A stretch of 64,000 nucleotides of DNA from CBDANO01 sp965197665. Its GTDB lineage: Bacteria; Chloroflexota; Dehalococcoidia; Lucifugimonadales; UBA3495. Positions 8,104 through 16,322 of this stretch are shown in pieces. Every line of letters begins with the position of its first letter. Position 1 is the first letter of the stretch. Under the pieces are notes generated by a model. That model did no database searches. It worked only from the letters and a program-made list of their open reading frames with translations, and had not been told where the DNA came from. The translations under genes and the position numbers were made by a program. The stretch covers positions 1,178,001-1,242,000 of the forward strand of contig CBDANO010000005.1 in assembly GCA_965197665.1 (NCBI GenBank), given 5' to 3'.

Positions 8104-9243
8104 ATGCGTGCAATGAAGAAACCCAGAGTTTTGCTTCCCCTAGCGTTGGCCGGGGTGATAATCGCGGTCCTGTTCCTATCCCCGCTGCGGCAGTTGTGGT
8201 CAACAGGGCCAGCCGAGGACGTCCGAACCGCCGGCTCCTCCGGGCAGGACGACAGCGGCGGTTTGGGCGCCCGTGACCTGCAGATAATTTCGGTCCTTGG
8301 GAAAGATGGGATACCAGCAATTTTGGAACCTCGCTTCCTTCCCGCTGAGGCGGCAACCAGCCAAATGACGCCCACCGAACTCGTCTTGGGACTGTCTATA
8401 GACGGAGACCACCGGGCCTACCCATTGAACCTACTAAGCCGGCATGAAATCGTCAACGACACAGTGGGAGGCGAGCCGGTGGCAGTCACTTGGTGACCCC
8501 TGTGCTTTACGGGCATTGTATATGCCCGAGAACTAAAGGGGGCCGTCCACACCTTTGGAGTATCGGGCAAGCTTATCATGAACGCCTTGGTAATGTACGA
8601 CCATCAGACCGATACCCTGTGGAGCCAGTTCCTGAGCCGGGGCGTAGAGGGCCCGCTGGCCGGTGCTTCGCTGGAGGTCCTGCCGGTGCTGCAGGCCACG
8701 TGGCAACAGTGGTTGGACCTGCACCCGGATACTTTGGTCCTGGATAAAAGAGGCCGGTACCAGCAAGATACCTACGAATCCTACTATCGCAGCAACGCAC
8801 TGGGGATCTTGGGCGAGTCCAACGAGGACACGCGCTTGCCGGGTAAGGAGTTGGTGATAGGGATTGAGGATGCGGGTCAAGCGAAAGCCTACCCTTTCCA
8901 CGCTATATCGGAGGAGGTGTCCATCAATGACGAATTTGCCGGAAAGCCTTTGCTGGTAGCGTTCGACCCGGCAAGCGAAACCGGCGCAGCCTTCGACCGG
9001 CGGGTCGGCGGCCGCGTTCTAACTTTCCAGCCGGCAGCGAAAGCCGGCGATGGATTCGCCCTGCTGCGGGACAAGGAAACCGGGAGTACTTGGCAGGCCC
9101 TGACAGGGCGGGCCATAGACGGTACCATGACCGGCGCTGCGTTAACGCGGCTACCGTCCTTCTACTCATTCTGGTTCGCTTGGTCGGACTTCCACCCCGA
9201 AACCGAACTATATGGGCACACCCGAGGAGGCACAATCGGTTGA
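8104..9243 (+). CDS. DUF3179 protein with in-frame TGA at a conserved Cys: candidate selenoprotein
   Basis: Reading through one TGA at 8494-8496 gives a single protein of about 379 residues. An N-terminal membrane anchor or signal (VLLPLALAGVIIAVLFL) is followed by the DUF3179 body, with LSRHEIVNDTVGGEPVAVTW before the TGA and PLCFTGIVYARELKG after it. Family members normally read Cys-Pro-Leu-Cys here, so the TGA replaces the first Cys and gives Sec-x-x-Cys. A 7-bp hairpin with a small G-containing loop sits about 20 bases downstream, as a bacterial SECIS requires. The frame continues uninterrupted to 9243 with no other lesion, which argues against ordinary decay. I recall some DUF3179 proteins being labelled (seleno)proteins. 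A pseudogene or a TGC-to-TGA sequencing error remains possible. No selA/B/C/D genes lie in this window. Confidence 0.75.
8510..8528 (+). promoter_or_regulatory. SECIS-like hairpin downstream of the in-frame TGA
   Basis: CGGGCAT (8510-8516) and ATGCCCG (8522-8528) form a perfect 7-bp stem around a five-base loop, TGTAT. The loop begins 20 bases after the TGA. Bacterial SECIS elements recognised by SelB need a short stem-loop 16-37 bases after UGA, with a G in the first two loop positions. All of these conditions are met. Confidence 0.6.
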
Positions 9244-9250
9244 GCGGCCA

Positions 9251-9273
9251 CACCAATAGCAGTACAATTGGTG
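9251..9273 (+). terminator. possible hairpin terminator after the DUF3179 gene
   Basis: CACCAAT (9251-9257) and ATTGGTG (9267-9273) form a 7-bp stem with a nine-base loop, followed by GGTTTTC. It begins seven bases after the stop codon. The T-run is short, so it may be a weak terminator or an operator-like palindrome ahead of the mutase gene. Confidence 0.35.
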
Positions 9274-9329
9274 GGTTTTCAAGGGAATCTACCGGAAGGG
9301 CCGTCCAACTCGGCCCGCCGGAGGACCGT

Positions 9330-10991
9330 ATGCCCAGCAAAGACAAGCGGCAGTGGCTCGAAGATACTCTTCGACCCGCGGTCGAAAAATTCCCGGAGCG
9401 GCGAAAGGAGTTTCGCACCGACAGCGGGATACCCATCGAGCCCCTCTACGGCCCCGAGGACCTAGCCGAACAAGGACTGGAATATCACCGGGACTTGGGG
9501 TATCCGGGCGAGTTCCCCTATACCCGGGGCGTGCAACCCAACACTTACCGGGGCCGTATTTGGACCATGCGCCAGTACTCGGGCTACGCCACCGCCGGGG
9601 ATACCAACCGCCGGTTCAGGTACCTGCTGGAGCAGGGACAGACCGGCCTCTCAGTCGCTTTCGACCTGCCTACCCAGATCGGCTACGACTCGGACCATCC
9701 GGCAGCATTGGGAGAAGTGGGCAAAGTAGGCGTCCCCATTTGCAGCCTGGAAGACATGCGGGCGCTATTCGAAGGCATTCCTCTGGACCAAGTCAGCACA
9801 TCGATGACCATCAACGCCACCGCTTCGATACTGCTGTGTCTTTACATCGCCGCCGCCAAAGGCCAAGGGATTGCGCCAGCCCAAGTCAACGGCACCATAC
9901 AGAACGACATATTAAAAGAGTACATAGCGCGGGGTACTTACGCCTACCCTCCCAGGCCATCCATCCGTCTGGTGACCGACGTATTCAAGTACTGCGCCGA
10001 ACAGGTCCCCCGGTGGAACACTATCAGCATCAGCGGTTACCACATGCGGGAAGCCGGCGCCACCGCGGTCCAGGAGTTGGCTTTCACCTTTTCCAACGCC
10101 GTCGCCTACCTTGACGAGGCCATCGGGGCCGGGTTAGACGTCGACGAGTTCGCCCCCAGGGTATCCTTCTTCTTCGTGGCCCAAAACAATCTGTTCGAGG
10201 AAGTCGCCAAGTACCGAGCGGCGCGGCGGATGTGGGCCAAGATAATGAGGGAGCGGTTCGGCGCCAAAGACCCCCGGTCGATGATGTTGCGGTTCCACAC
10301 TCAAACCGCCGGGGTCAGCCTCACCGCCCAACAGCCGGACAACAACATAATCCGTTGCACGGTGCAAGCCTTGGCGGCCGTACTGGGGGGGTCCCAGTCG
10401 CTGCACGTTAATTCCCGGGACGAGGCCTTGGCTTTGCCCACCGAAGAATCGGTCCAACTCTCCTTGCGGACCCAGCAGATTCTCGCCTACGAAAGCGGCG
10501 CGGCGGACGTAGTCGACCCCTTGGCCGGCTCCTACTACGTGGAGAGCTTGACCAACCAACTGGAAAAGGAGGCTTTCGCTTACATAGAGCGGATAGAGGA
10601 GTTGGGCGGCGCCGTGGCCGCCATCGAGCAGGGGTTTCAAGTCCGGGAGATCGGAGACGCAGCCTACCAACACCGGCAAGACGTAGAGTCGGGGGCCAGC
10701 ACCATCGTCGGCGTGAACCGGTTCGTTACCGATTCGCCTCCCGTCGAGGGGTTGTTGCAGGTGGACGCCAAGATGGTCCAAAGCCAATTGAAGCGGTTGG
10801 AACGGCTGCGAAAAGAACGGGACGGTGATCAAGTAAAGGCCGCCCTGTCCCTCTTGAGAGACGTTGCCAAGGGGACGGACAACACTGTCCCGGCCATCCT
10901 GGAGTGCGTCGAGAGCTACTGCACCCTTGGCGAGATCTGCCAAGTGTTTCGAGAAGTCTTCGGCGAGCAGCGCGAGTTCGCGGCGTTCTAA
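9330..10991 (+). CDS. mcmA1: methylmalonyl-CoA mutase, large (substrate-binding) subunit
   Basis: The 553-residue protein is the TIM-barrel half of an acyl-CoA mutase of the split archaeal/Gram-positive type, without a B12-binding domain. It contains TMRQYSGYATAG, QTGLSVAFDLPTQ and TIQNDILKEY. The PPRPSIRL segment carries the Arg that contacts the methylmalonyl carboxylate, and ISISGYHMREAGA carries the active-site His. The Tyr in RQY matches methylmalonyl-CoA rather than isobutyryl- or 2-hydroxyisobutyryl-CoA mutases. The B12 subunit and epimerase lie downstream at 12.5-13.3 kb. The ATG at 9330, with GGAGG just upstream, is preferred over extensions that run into the DUF3179 gene. It converts (R)-methylmalonyl-CoA to succinyl-CoA. 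Confidence 0.93.
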   Translation: MPSKDKRQWLEDTLRPAVEKFPERRKEFRTDSGIPIEPLYGPEDLAEQGLEYHRDLGYPGEFPYTRGVQPNTYRGRIWTMRQYSGYATAGDTNRRFRYLLEQGQTGLSVAFDLPTQIGYDSDHPAALGEVGKVGVPICSLEDMRALFEGIPLDQVSTSMTINATASILLCLYIAAAKGQGIAPAQVNGTIQNDILKEYIARGTYAYPPRPSIRLVTDVFKYCAEQVPRWNTISISGYHMREAGATAVQELAFTFSNAVAYLDEAIGAGLDVDEFAPRVSFFFVAQNNLFEEVAKYRAARRMWAKIMRERFGAKDPRSMMLRFHTQTAGVSLTAQQPDNNIIRCTVQALAAVLGGSQSLHVNSRDEALALPTEESVQLSLRTQQILAYESGAADVVDPLAGSYYVESLTNQLEKEAFAYIERIEELGGAVAAIEQGFQVREIGDAAYQHRQDVESGASTIVGVNRFVTDSPPVEGLLQVDAKMVQSQLKRLERLRKERDGDQVKAALSLLRDVAKGTDNTVPAILECVESYCTLGEICQVFREVFGEQREFAAF

Positions 10992-11044
10992 CGCCGGCGG
11001 TCTAACGGAAAAAGCGCAGACCGCTACATCGGGGGGCAAAAACC

Positions 11045-12199
11045 ATGGCTGACCTGATACTGACCGAGGAAGAGCAGATGCTCCAGACTTTGGTCCGGGA
11101 CTTTGCCGACCGGGAGTTGGCGCCCCGGGCCAAAGAGGTGGATGAAAAAGCGGAATTCTCTTGGGAGAACTGGCGGGGAATGGCCCAGTTGGGGTTGACC
11201 GGCATCGGCCTCGGCTCCAAGTACGGCGGCAGCGACGGCGGGTACCGGCAGGTCGCCATCGTCGCCGACGAGCTAGCCAGAGGCGACCCTTCGGCCAGCG
11301 TTTGCTTGCTGACTCACCTTTCTTTGGGCAGCACCTCCATCAAGCTGTTCGGGAATGAAGAGCAGCGCCAGCGGTTCCTTCCTCCCCTGGTTGCGGGGGA
11401 GCATATCGCCGCGTGGGCCCTGACCGAGCCCGGCGGGGGTTCCGACGCTGCGGCGCTACGGACCACCGCCATCGAACGGGACGGCACCTATTTTCTAAAC
11501 GGCAGCAAGATGTTCATCACCAATGGGCATGAGGCGGAGCGCTACGTGGTGTTCGCCACCCAGGACCCATCCAAGGGCTACAAGGGCATAAGCGCCTTCG
11601 TAGTCCCCAGGAATGCTCCCGGTTTCCAAGTAAATCCGCTGCACGGGAAGATGGGAATGCGGGGGTCAAGCACCTGCGAGTTGGTTTTTCAGGATACGCC
11701 GGTGCCCACGGAAAACCTGCTGGGCGAGGAAGGACAGGGGTTCCGCTACGCCATGGCGATCCTAGACGCCAGCCGTATCGTCGTCGCGGCCCAATGCTTG
11801 GGTATCGGCCAGTCGGCCCTGGAAGCGGCGGTCCGTTACGCTCAGCAGCGTGAAACTTTTGGCAAGCCCATTGCCCAGCATCAAGCCATCCAGTTCATGC
11901 TGGCCGACATGGCCACCGACGTGTACGCCGCCAGGGTCGCTACTATGAACGCCGCAACCCTGAAAGACAACGAGGAGCCCTTCATCAACGCCGCGTCGAT
12001 GGCCAAGCTCATTGCTTCGGAGATGTGCGTCAGGGTGGCTTCCCAGGCGGTGCAGGTCCACGGCGGCTACGGCTACTTCAAAGAATCGGCGGTGGAGCGA
12101 ATATTCAGGGACTCCCGGGTAACCACCATATACGAGGGCACTTCGGAAATCCAGCGCCTCGTCATCGCCCGACAAATACTCGCCGAATATATGGCGTAG
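11045..12199 (+). CDS. acyl-CoA dehydrogenase
   Basis: At 384 residues the protein has the full three-domain acyl-CoA dehydrogenase fold. The N-terminal helical part begins LILTEEEQMLQTLVRDFADR. The middle beta domain has AWALTEPGGGSDAAAL and FLNGSKMFITNG. The C-terminal domain has RETFGKPIAQHQAIQ, VQVHGGYGYFKE and TTIYEGTSEIQRL, in which the Glu of YEGTSE is the catalytic base of short/medium-chain enzymes. It lies 53 bases after the mutase gene and so is probably co-transcribed. In this context a short branched-chain acyl-CoA substrate feeding propionyl-CoA is plausible but not provable. Confidence 0.95.
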   Translation: MADLILTEEEQMLQTLVRDFADRELAPRAKEVDEKAEFSWENWRGMAQLGLTGIGLGSKYGGSDGGYRQVAIVADELARGDPSASVCLLTHLSLGSTSIKLFGNEEQRQRFLPPLVAGEHIAAWALTEPGGGSDAAALRTTAIERDGTYFLNGSKMFITNGHEAERYVVFATQDPSKGYKGISAFVVPRNAPGFQVNPLHGKMGMRGSSTCELVFQDTPVPTENLLGEEGQGFRYAMAILDASRIVVAAQCLGIGQSALEAAVRYAQQRETFGKPIAQHQAIQFMLADMATDVYAARVATMNAATLKDNEEPFINAASMAKLIASEMCVRVASQAVQVHGGYGYFKESAVERIFRDSRVTTIYEGTSEIQRLVIARQILAEYMA

Positions 12200-12480
12200 G
12201 CGCCCACTCTACATATGACGTAAGCGCCCACTTTGAGGGCGGACCCGACTCTTGAGACCCATGAAGGGTACCAAGATAATTCATGGAAAATCGCCCATCT
12301 TCATGGCAACAACGCAAAAACGTAGGGGCCGGTTTGAAACCGGCCACCGCGAAGGACGAAAACGGTGTTTTCTGAGAAATTGTTATGGCCCTCTGCGGCG
12401 GGTCGCGTATGGGAATGAAAATCGCCTATCTTCATGGCAATCCGGGGCAACCCGGGGAAATCCGCCCGCGGAGTTAGCCG
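12200..12480. other. repeat-bearing spacer inside the methylmalonyl-CoA cluster
   Basis: The spacer separates the acyl-CoA dehydrogenase from the epimerase. Near its start a GCGCCCACT direct repeat occurs at about 12200 and 12225. The rest is occupied by the composite dispersed repeat described separately. No coding sequence was found. Confidence 0.6.
12281..12447 (-). repeat. dispersed intergenic repeat family 1, composite copy
   Basis: A block of AAAATCGCC(C/T)ATCTTCATGGCAA occurs at 12285-12309 and again at 12416-12440 as direct repeats 131 bases apart. Between them lie the palindrome GGCCGGTTTGAAACCGGCC (12327-12345), preceded by ACGTAGG, and the segment GCGAAGGACGAAAACGG (12349-12365). 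Parts of this block recur at 3291-3326, 27774-27840 and 49096-49160. No open reading frame or transposase is present, so the element is non-autonomous. Confidence 0.7.
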
Positions 12481-12909
12481 GTGACTGAGACTTGCAGCGT
12501 CAACTACATAGACCACGTTGGCGTGGCGGTACGAGACATCGAGGCTGCGCTTAAGCTGTTTCAAGACGTCTTCGGCGCGCCGGACTCGGATATCGTCGAT
12601 TTGCACGACCAAGGGGTCCGGGCAACACTGATTCAGGTGGGGCAAACCCGGCTGGAGTTGCTGGAGCCTTTGTCCATCGATTCGCCGGTGGGTCGTTTCA
12701 TCGAGCGGCGGGGCGAAGGACTACACCATTTAGCGCTCAACGTGTCGGAGATAGCTCAAAAGCTGGAAACCCTCGAGTCCCTGGGCCTCCAGTTGGTGGA
12801 TAAAGAACCTCGGCAGGGGCTTTCGGGTACAATTGCTTTCGTCCATCCCCAGTCGGTGTTTGGAGTCCTTACCGAACTGGTGGAAAACACGCCGCGGCCG
12901 GTCCAGTAG
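12481..12909 (+). CDS. mce: methylmalonyl-CoA epimerase (VOC superfamily)
   Basis: The 142-residue protein has the paired beta-alpha-beta-beta-beta modules of the vicinal oxygen chelate fold. Candidate metal ligands are the His in YIDHVGVAV, the Glu in TRLELLEPL, the first His pair in GLHHLALNV, and the Glu in GVLTELVE, the usual His/Gln-Glu-His-Glu set of the family. It interconverts (S)- and (R)-methylmalonyl-CoA for the mutase. It starts at GTG with GGAG seven bases upstream and ends four bases before the B12-subunit gene, so the two are coupled. Confidence 0.93.
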   Translation: MTETCSVNYIDHVGVAVRDIEAALKLFQDVFGAPDSDIVDLHDQGVRATLIQVGQTRLELLEPLSIDSPVGRFIERRGEGLHHLALNVSEIAQKLETLESLGLQLVDKEPRQGLSGTIAFVHPQSVFGVLTELVENTPRPVQ

Positions 12910-12913
12910 GTCT

Positions 12914-13330
12914 ATGGACATGGAAGAACCGAGCAGACCCATCCGGGTACTGGTAGCCAAGCCGGGATTGGACGGGCACGACCGGGGGGCAAAGGTCGTG
13001 GCCAGGGCCTTACGCGACGCCGGAATGGAGGTAATCTACACGGGAATCAGACAGACTCCTCAGATGATAGTCCAGGCTGCCGTTCAAGAGGACGTGGACG
13101 TGATGGGCTTGAGCATCCTGTCGGGGGCCCACATGGAAATCCTGCCTGAGATCATTGGTCTACTAGAGGAGAAGGGTATGGGCGACGTGGTAACGGTAGT
13201 GGGGGGGATAGTTCCAGAAGTAGACCGGCAGCGTCTGATGGACTTGGGGATTTCCGGCGTTTTCGGCCCCGGCACGTCTACCGGAGCCATCGTGGAATTT
13301 ATTCAGCAGGCGATGAAAGACCGTAGGTGA
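12914..13330 (+). CDS. mcmA2: methylmalonyl-CoA mutase, B12-binding small subunit
   Basis: This 138-residue protein is a free-standing cobalamin-binding domain. KPGLDGHDRGAKVVARAL contains the DxHxxG motif, with His at about residue 22 as the lower cobalt ligand. The rest of the Rossmann-like fold includes VDVMGLSILSGAH and the GG motif in TVVGGIVPE. It supplies adenosylcobalamin to the large subunit encoded at 9330-10991. The ATG at 12914 is chosen because it follows the epimerase stop directly; an in-frame ATG lies six bases further on. Confidence 0.95.
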   Translation: MDMEEPSRPIRVLVAKPGLDGHDRGAKVVARALRDAGMEVIYTGIRQTPQMIVQAAVQEDVDVMGLSILSGAHMEILPEIIGLLEEKGMGDVVTVVGGIVPEVDRQRLMDLGISGVFGPGTSTGAIVEFIQQAMKDRR

Positions 13331-13379
13331 CCCCGCCTGCCGCTTCTCAAAAGTCTCAAACTTGACTATTCTCAATCAC

Positions 13380-13410
13380 TTGACATCATAGACATCATGG
13401 CTCTTATAAT
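13380..13410 (+). promoter_or_regulatory. predicted sigma70-type promoter for the DUF177-rpmF-fabD-nusB-acpP operon
   Basis: TTGACA at 13380-13385 and TATAAT at 13405-13410 both match the bacterial consensus perfectly, with a 19-base spacer, slightly longer than the usual 17. The predicted start of transcription near 13417 falls 31 bases before the chosen DUF177 start codon. This argues against the longer in-frame ATG at 13397, which lies inside the promoter. Confidence 0.65.
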
Positions 13411-13447
13411 TACCCCCGGCTTAAAACGGCAGAGCGCAGAGACTGCA

Positions 13448-13972
13448 ATGAGGTTCAACGTTGCTCAACTGCTCAAAGAGCCGGTTGGTTCCTACAGAGA
13501 TTACCAATTGGACGAAAGGATTACCGGACCGCAACGACTCGCCGATACGGCCAGCGGTCCGGTTCACATGTTACGCACGCACCACGGCATCTTGGTCAGG
13601 GCCGCGCTGGAAACCCAGTCCACTATAGCTTGCGGACGTTGCTTGGTTGAGTTTGTTCGCACCGCTGAGTTGGCCGTAGAGGAAGAATTCTTCCCCACCG
13701 TAGACTTGCGTACCGGCCGGGGGATCGCCCCTCCGCCGGAGGCTGAAGAGGGGTCGCTAATCGACGACAGCCACGTTCTGGACCTTACCGGGGCCATGTT
13801 GGAGTGGATTCTTACGGACATGCCGATGAAGCCCTTGTGCCGGCGCGACTGCCGGGGATTGTGCCCAGAATGCGGCGCCAACCTCAACGTGATCCGCTGC
13901 GATTGCAAGAGTTCCGGCCAAGACCCCCGGTGGCAAGCGTTGGCCGGCTTGGCAACCGAGCAGCGGGCATGA
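13448..13972 (+). CDS. DUF177 (YceD-like) metal-binding protein
   Basis: The 174-residue protein begins MRFNVAQLLKEPVGS, the usual opening of DUF177 proteins. It has a CGRC motif in the middle and a C-terminal CRRDCRGLCPECGANLN with a further CDC. Members of this family almost always sit immediately before rpmF, and YceD-type proteins are linked to 23S rRNA or ribosome maturation in bacteria and plastids. The exact role is not settled. It is followed 23 bases later by rpmF, and a consensus promoter lies just upstream. Confidence 0.88.
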   Translation: MRFNVAQLLKEPVGSYRDYQLDERITGPQRLADTASGPVHMLRTHHGILVRAALETQSTIACGRCLVEFVRTAELAVEEEFFPTVDLRTGRGIAPPPEAEEGSLIDDSHVLDLTGAMLEWILTDMPMKPLCRRDCRGLCPECGANLNVIRCDCKSSGQDPRWQALAGLATEQRA

Positions 13973-13995
13973 CATTGCTCCGGAAGGCTTGATAA

Positions 13996-14181
13996 ATGGG
14001 CGCAGTACCCAATAAGAAATTGACCAGAGCCAGGAAGGGCCGGCGGTTCAACGCCGCTTACAAATTGAAGCCGGTCAGCCCCTCCTATTGCTCCCGTTGC
14101 CGCAGCGCCAAGCTGCCCCACGTGGTATGCCCCCGGTGCGGCTATTATAGAGGCAGACCCATATTTGAAGCCTTGGCGTAG
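13996..14181 (+). CDS. rpmF: 50S ribosomal protein L32
   Basis: The 61-residue product begins MGAVPNKKLTRARKGRR, the hallmark of L32, followed by a zinc-ribbon with CSRC and CPRC. All four cysteines are present, so this is the zinc-binding (C+) form. It lies between the DUF177 gene and fabD, an arrangement widespread in bacteria, although plsX and fabH, which usually intervene, are absent here. Confidence 0.97.
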   Translation: MGAVPNKKLTRARKGRRFNAAYKLKPVSPSYCSRCRSAKLPHVVCPRCGYYRGRPIFEALA

Positions 14182-14286
14182 AAGGACTTGGAGCAGAAGG
14201 GCTTGAGTTTGACGCCGTTCCTTGGTCCGGCAACCCGGCTTCCCAAAGAACGGCCCACCGCGTCGAAAGAAATGAGGGATATGAAA

Positions 14287-15255
14287 ATGAGCGAAGGTTC
14301 CAGCGCCGCCGATAACCTGGCGTACGTCTTCCCCGGCCAGGGGTCCCAGTCCGTGGGCATGGGCGAGGAGTTGTACGCCAACTCTCCGGCGGCCAGGGAA
14401 GTATTCCAGGAAGCCGACGAGAGTCTTGGCGTTCCATTGTCCAAACTGATGTTTCAGGGGCCGGCCCATCAACTCCAAGACACCGTCAATTCCCAGCCGG
14501 CAATCATGACCGTAAGCATCGCCTGCTGGAGGGCGTGGGAAGAGTTGCAAGGCCCGGACGCCCAGGAACCCGCTGTCGTGGCCGGGCATAGCTTGGGCGA
14601 GTATACGTCCATGGTGGTGTCGGGAGTCCTGGGTTTCAATGAAGCGGTGCAGTTGACCCGGGAGCGGGGCCGGTTGATGCGAGAAGCGTCGATTGACAGG
14701 CCGGGGGGCATGGCTGCCATCATCGGCTTGAACGAGTTGGACTTGGGCCACGTCTGCGCCGAGACCGGCGTGGAGATGGCCAACATCAATTCGGATGACC
14801 AGATAGTCATCAGCGGCGATAAGATCGGGGTCGCCCGGGCGATGGACTTGGCGTCGGCTAGGGGCGCCCGCAAGACCGTTCCTTTGCCCGTTAGCGGAGC
14901 GTTCCACTCGTCTCGAATGGTGGGGGCTAGAGCGGGTTTAGCCGAGGCCATCAAGGGATTGAACTTCAACGATCCCAAGTTTCCCATCATCGCCAATTCC
15001 GACACCAAGGCCCTGACCACGGCCCCCCAAGTCAAACAGGAGTTGGTGCAAGGGTTGTGCCAGTGCGTGCAGTGGAAGAACTCCGTAAAGTGCATGGTTG
15101 ACGCCGGAGTATCCCAATTCGTGGAATTCGGCTCCGGCGGCGTCCTGGCAGGCTTGATCAAGCGGATCGACCGAAACGTGCAAGCCTTCGCGCTGTCCGA
15201 TCCGGCGTCCATTCGGAAGGCATCCATTCAGAAATCGAACGGAGGAGCCAGCTAG
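14287..15255 (+). CDS. fabD: malonyl-CoA:ACP transacylase
   Basis: The 322-residue enzyme loads malonyl units onto acyl carrier protein for fatty-acid synthesis. It has the oxyanion-hole motif VFPGQGSQSVGMG near the start, the nucleophile motif GHSLGEYTS, an active-site Arg in RERGRLM, and the second catalytic residue in SGAFHSSRM. The ATG at 14287 is preferred because GAGGG at 14274-14278 lies eight bases upstream; in-frame ATGs at 14272 and 14281 have poorer spacing. Together with acpP downstream it makes a fatty-acid pair inside a ribosomal/transcription operon. Confidence 0.95.
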   Translation: MSEGSSAADNLAYVFPGQGSQSVGMGEELYANSPAAREVFQEADESLGVPLSKLMFQGPAHQLQDTVNSQPAIMTVSIACWRAWEELQGPDAQEPAVVAGHSLGEYTSMVVSGVLGFNEAVQLTRERGRLMREASIDRPGGMAAIIGLNELDLGHVCAETGVEMANINSDDQIVISGDKIGVARAMDLASARGARKTVPLPVSGAFHSSRMVGARAGLAEAIKGLNFNDPKFPIIANSDTKALTTAPQVKQELVQGLCQCVQWKNSVKCMVDAGVSQFVEFGSGGVLAGLIKRIDRNVQAFALSDPASIRKASIQKSNGGAS

Positions 15256-15282
15256 ACACTTGGGGGCGTCTGCAGGTGTCCG

Positions 15283-15747
15283 ATGCCGAAGGTAAAGATT
15301 AGGGATCCCAGGCGCAGGGCTAGGATAGCGGCCCTTCAATACCTTCACGCAGCCGACGCCACCGATAATCATAGCGAAGCCTCTCTGGAGTGGTTAGCCA
15401 GCGAAGACCCCTTGGGGGCTAGAGCAGTCGCTTTCGCTCGAGGGTTGATCGAGGGAGTGGCCGCCCACCGCTCTAAGTTAGATGGAATCATCCACCGATA
15501 CGCCCCGGCTTGGCCGGTGGACCAGCTACCTTTAGTAGACCGGAATATCCTTCGCATTGCTCTGTTCGAGTTGTTATACGCATCCAACGTTCCTCGCAAG
15601 ACCGCCATCAATGAGGCTGTGGAGTTGGCCAAAGTTTTCGGGAGCGAGAGTTCCGCGAGATTCATCAATGGGGTCTTGGGGTCGGCCATGAGCGGGTTGG
15701 AGACGAGGGACATTGGCGTCGAGGAGACCGCACCGGAAGGGAGATGA
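15283..15747 (+). CDS. nusB: transcription antitermination factor NusB
   Basis: The 154-residue helical protein has the N-terminal RRRARIAALQYLHAAD, where RNA contacts lie in this family, and the C-terminal NILRIALFELLY, KTAINEAVELAKVFGSE and RFINGVLGS segments. NusB binds boxA RNA with NusE (S10) to prevent premature termination in rRNA operons. It lies 27 bases after fabD and four bases before the acpP start, so is very likely co-transcribed with both. Confidence 0.94.
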   Translation: MPKVKIRDPRRRARIAALQYLHAADATDNHSEASLEWLASEDPLGARAVAFARGLIEGVAAHRSKLDGIIHRYAPAWPVDQLPLVDRNILRIALFELLYASNVPRKTAINEAVELAKVFGSESSARFINGVLGSAMSGLETRDIGVEETAPEGR

Positions 15748-15751
15748 TGAT

Positions 15752-16027
15752 TTGGCCACTGTATATGACCGCGTCAAATCCATCGTAGTCGATAAACTGG
15801 GAGTCGACGAATCGGAAGTTAACGAAAATTCCTCATTCGTGGACAACCTCGGCGCCGACTCCCTGGACTTGGTAGAGTTGATAATGGCCTTCGAGGAAGA
15901 GTTCTCCACTGACGGCGAGCAGTTGGAAATCTCGGATGAAGACGCGGGAAACATCATCACCATCAGCGACGCAGTGAAATACTTGAAAGCCCACGGGATG
16001 ACCGACTCAGCGACGGACGGTGAATAA
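15752..16027 (+). CDS. acpP: acyl carrier protein
   Basis: The 91-residue acidic protein has the phosphopantetheine attachment site GADSLDLVEL, with Ser at residue 37. It shows an unusual extension between helices II and III: after FEEEF comes STDGEQLEISDEDAG, where typical ACPs go directly to a short EIPDEDAE-like turn, an insert of about six residues. The start is taken as TTG at 15752, because GGAAGGGAG lies about eight bases upstream and the resulting sequence begins LATVYDRVK, matching other ACPs. A longer frame begins at 15713 inside nusB. Confidence 0.93.
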   Translation: MATVYDRVKSIVVDKLGVDESEVNENSSFVDNLGADSLDLVELIMAFEEEFSTDGEQLEISDEDAGNIITISDAVKYLKAHGMTDSATDGE

Positions 16028-16322
16028 AGCCGGAGGCGGAGCGGTGCCCTTCGTCGGCTTCTCCGGCGGCTAGGCACCCGCCGTCGTAAAAGGGGCCTAG
16101 CGGCGCGCCCCGGAACAATCAAAAAGAAAAAGGGGAAAGTAAGAGGGGCAACGCCCTAGAGCCTCAGGGCTGGCAGCGGCACGAAAATGAGTGGCCGGGC
16201 CGGGTTATACCCTGAAGCAGCTACTAAAGAAATCAGGCCCGCCCGCCGTTTCACCATCCGCCATTTTAACGGAATAGCGCCGGTGCGGTCATTTCCGACC
16301 TAGGGTTTCCGGGAGGGGTGTC
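16028..16322. other. intergenic region after the acpP operon
   Basis: This stretch of 295 bases ends the acpP operon and precedes the UDG/RNase J pair. GCCGGAG at about 16030 can pair with CTCCGGC near 16066, giving a long-looped hairpin that could act in termination, though no T-run follows. An A-rich patch lies around 16120. No gene was found. Confidence 0.4.

Noticed and set aside
8104..8496. DUF3179 region read as a simple frameshifted pseudogene
   Set aside because: The downstream part continues in the same frame; only one TGA interrupts it, exactly at a conserved redox Cys and followed by a SECIS-like hairpin. Decay is kept as an alternative but is not the preferred reading.
13564..14907. 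Minus-strand open frame of 447 codons across DUF177, rpmF and fabD
   Set aside because: It crosses three clear plus-strand genes and their intergenic gaps and shows no family pattern.
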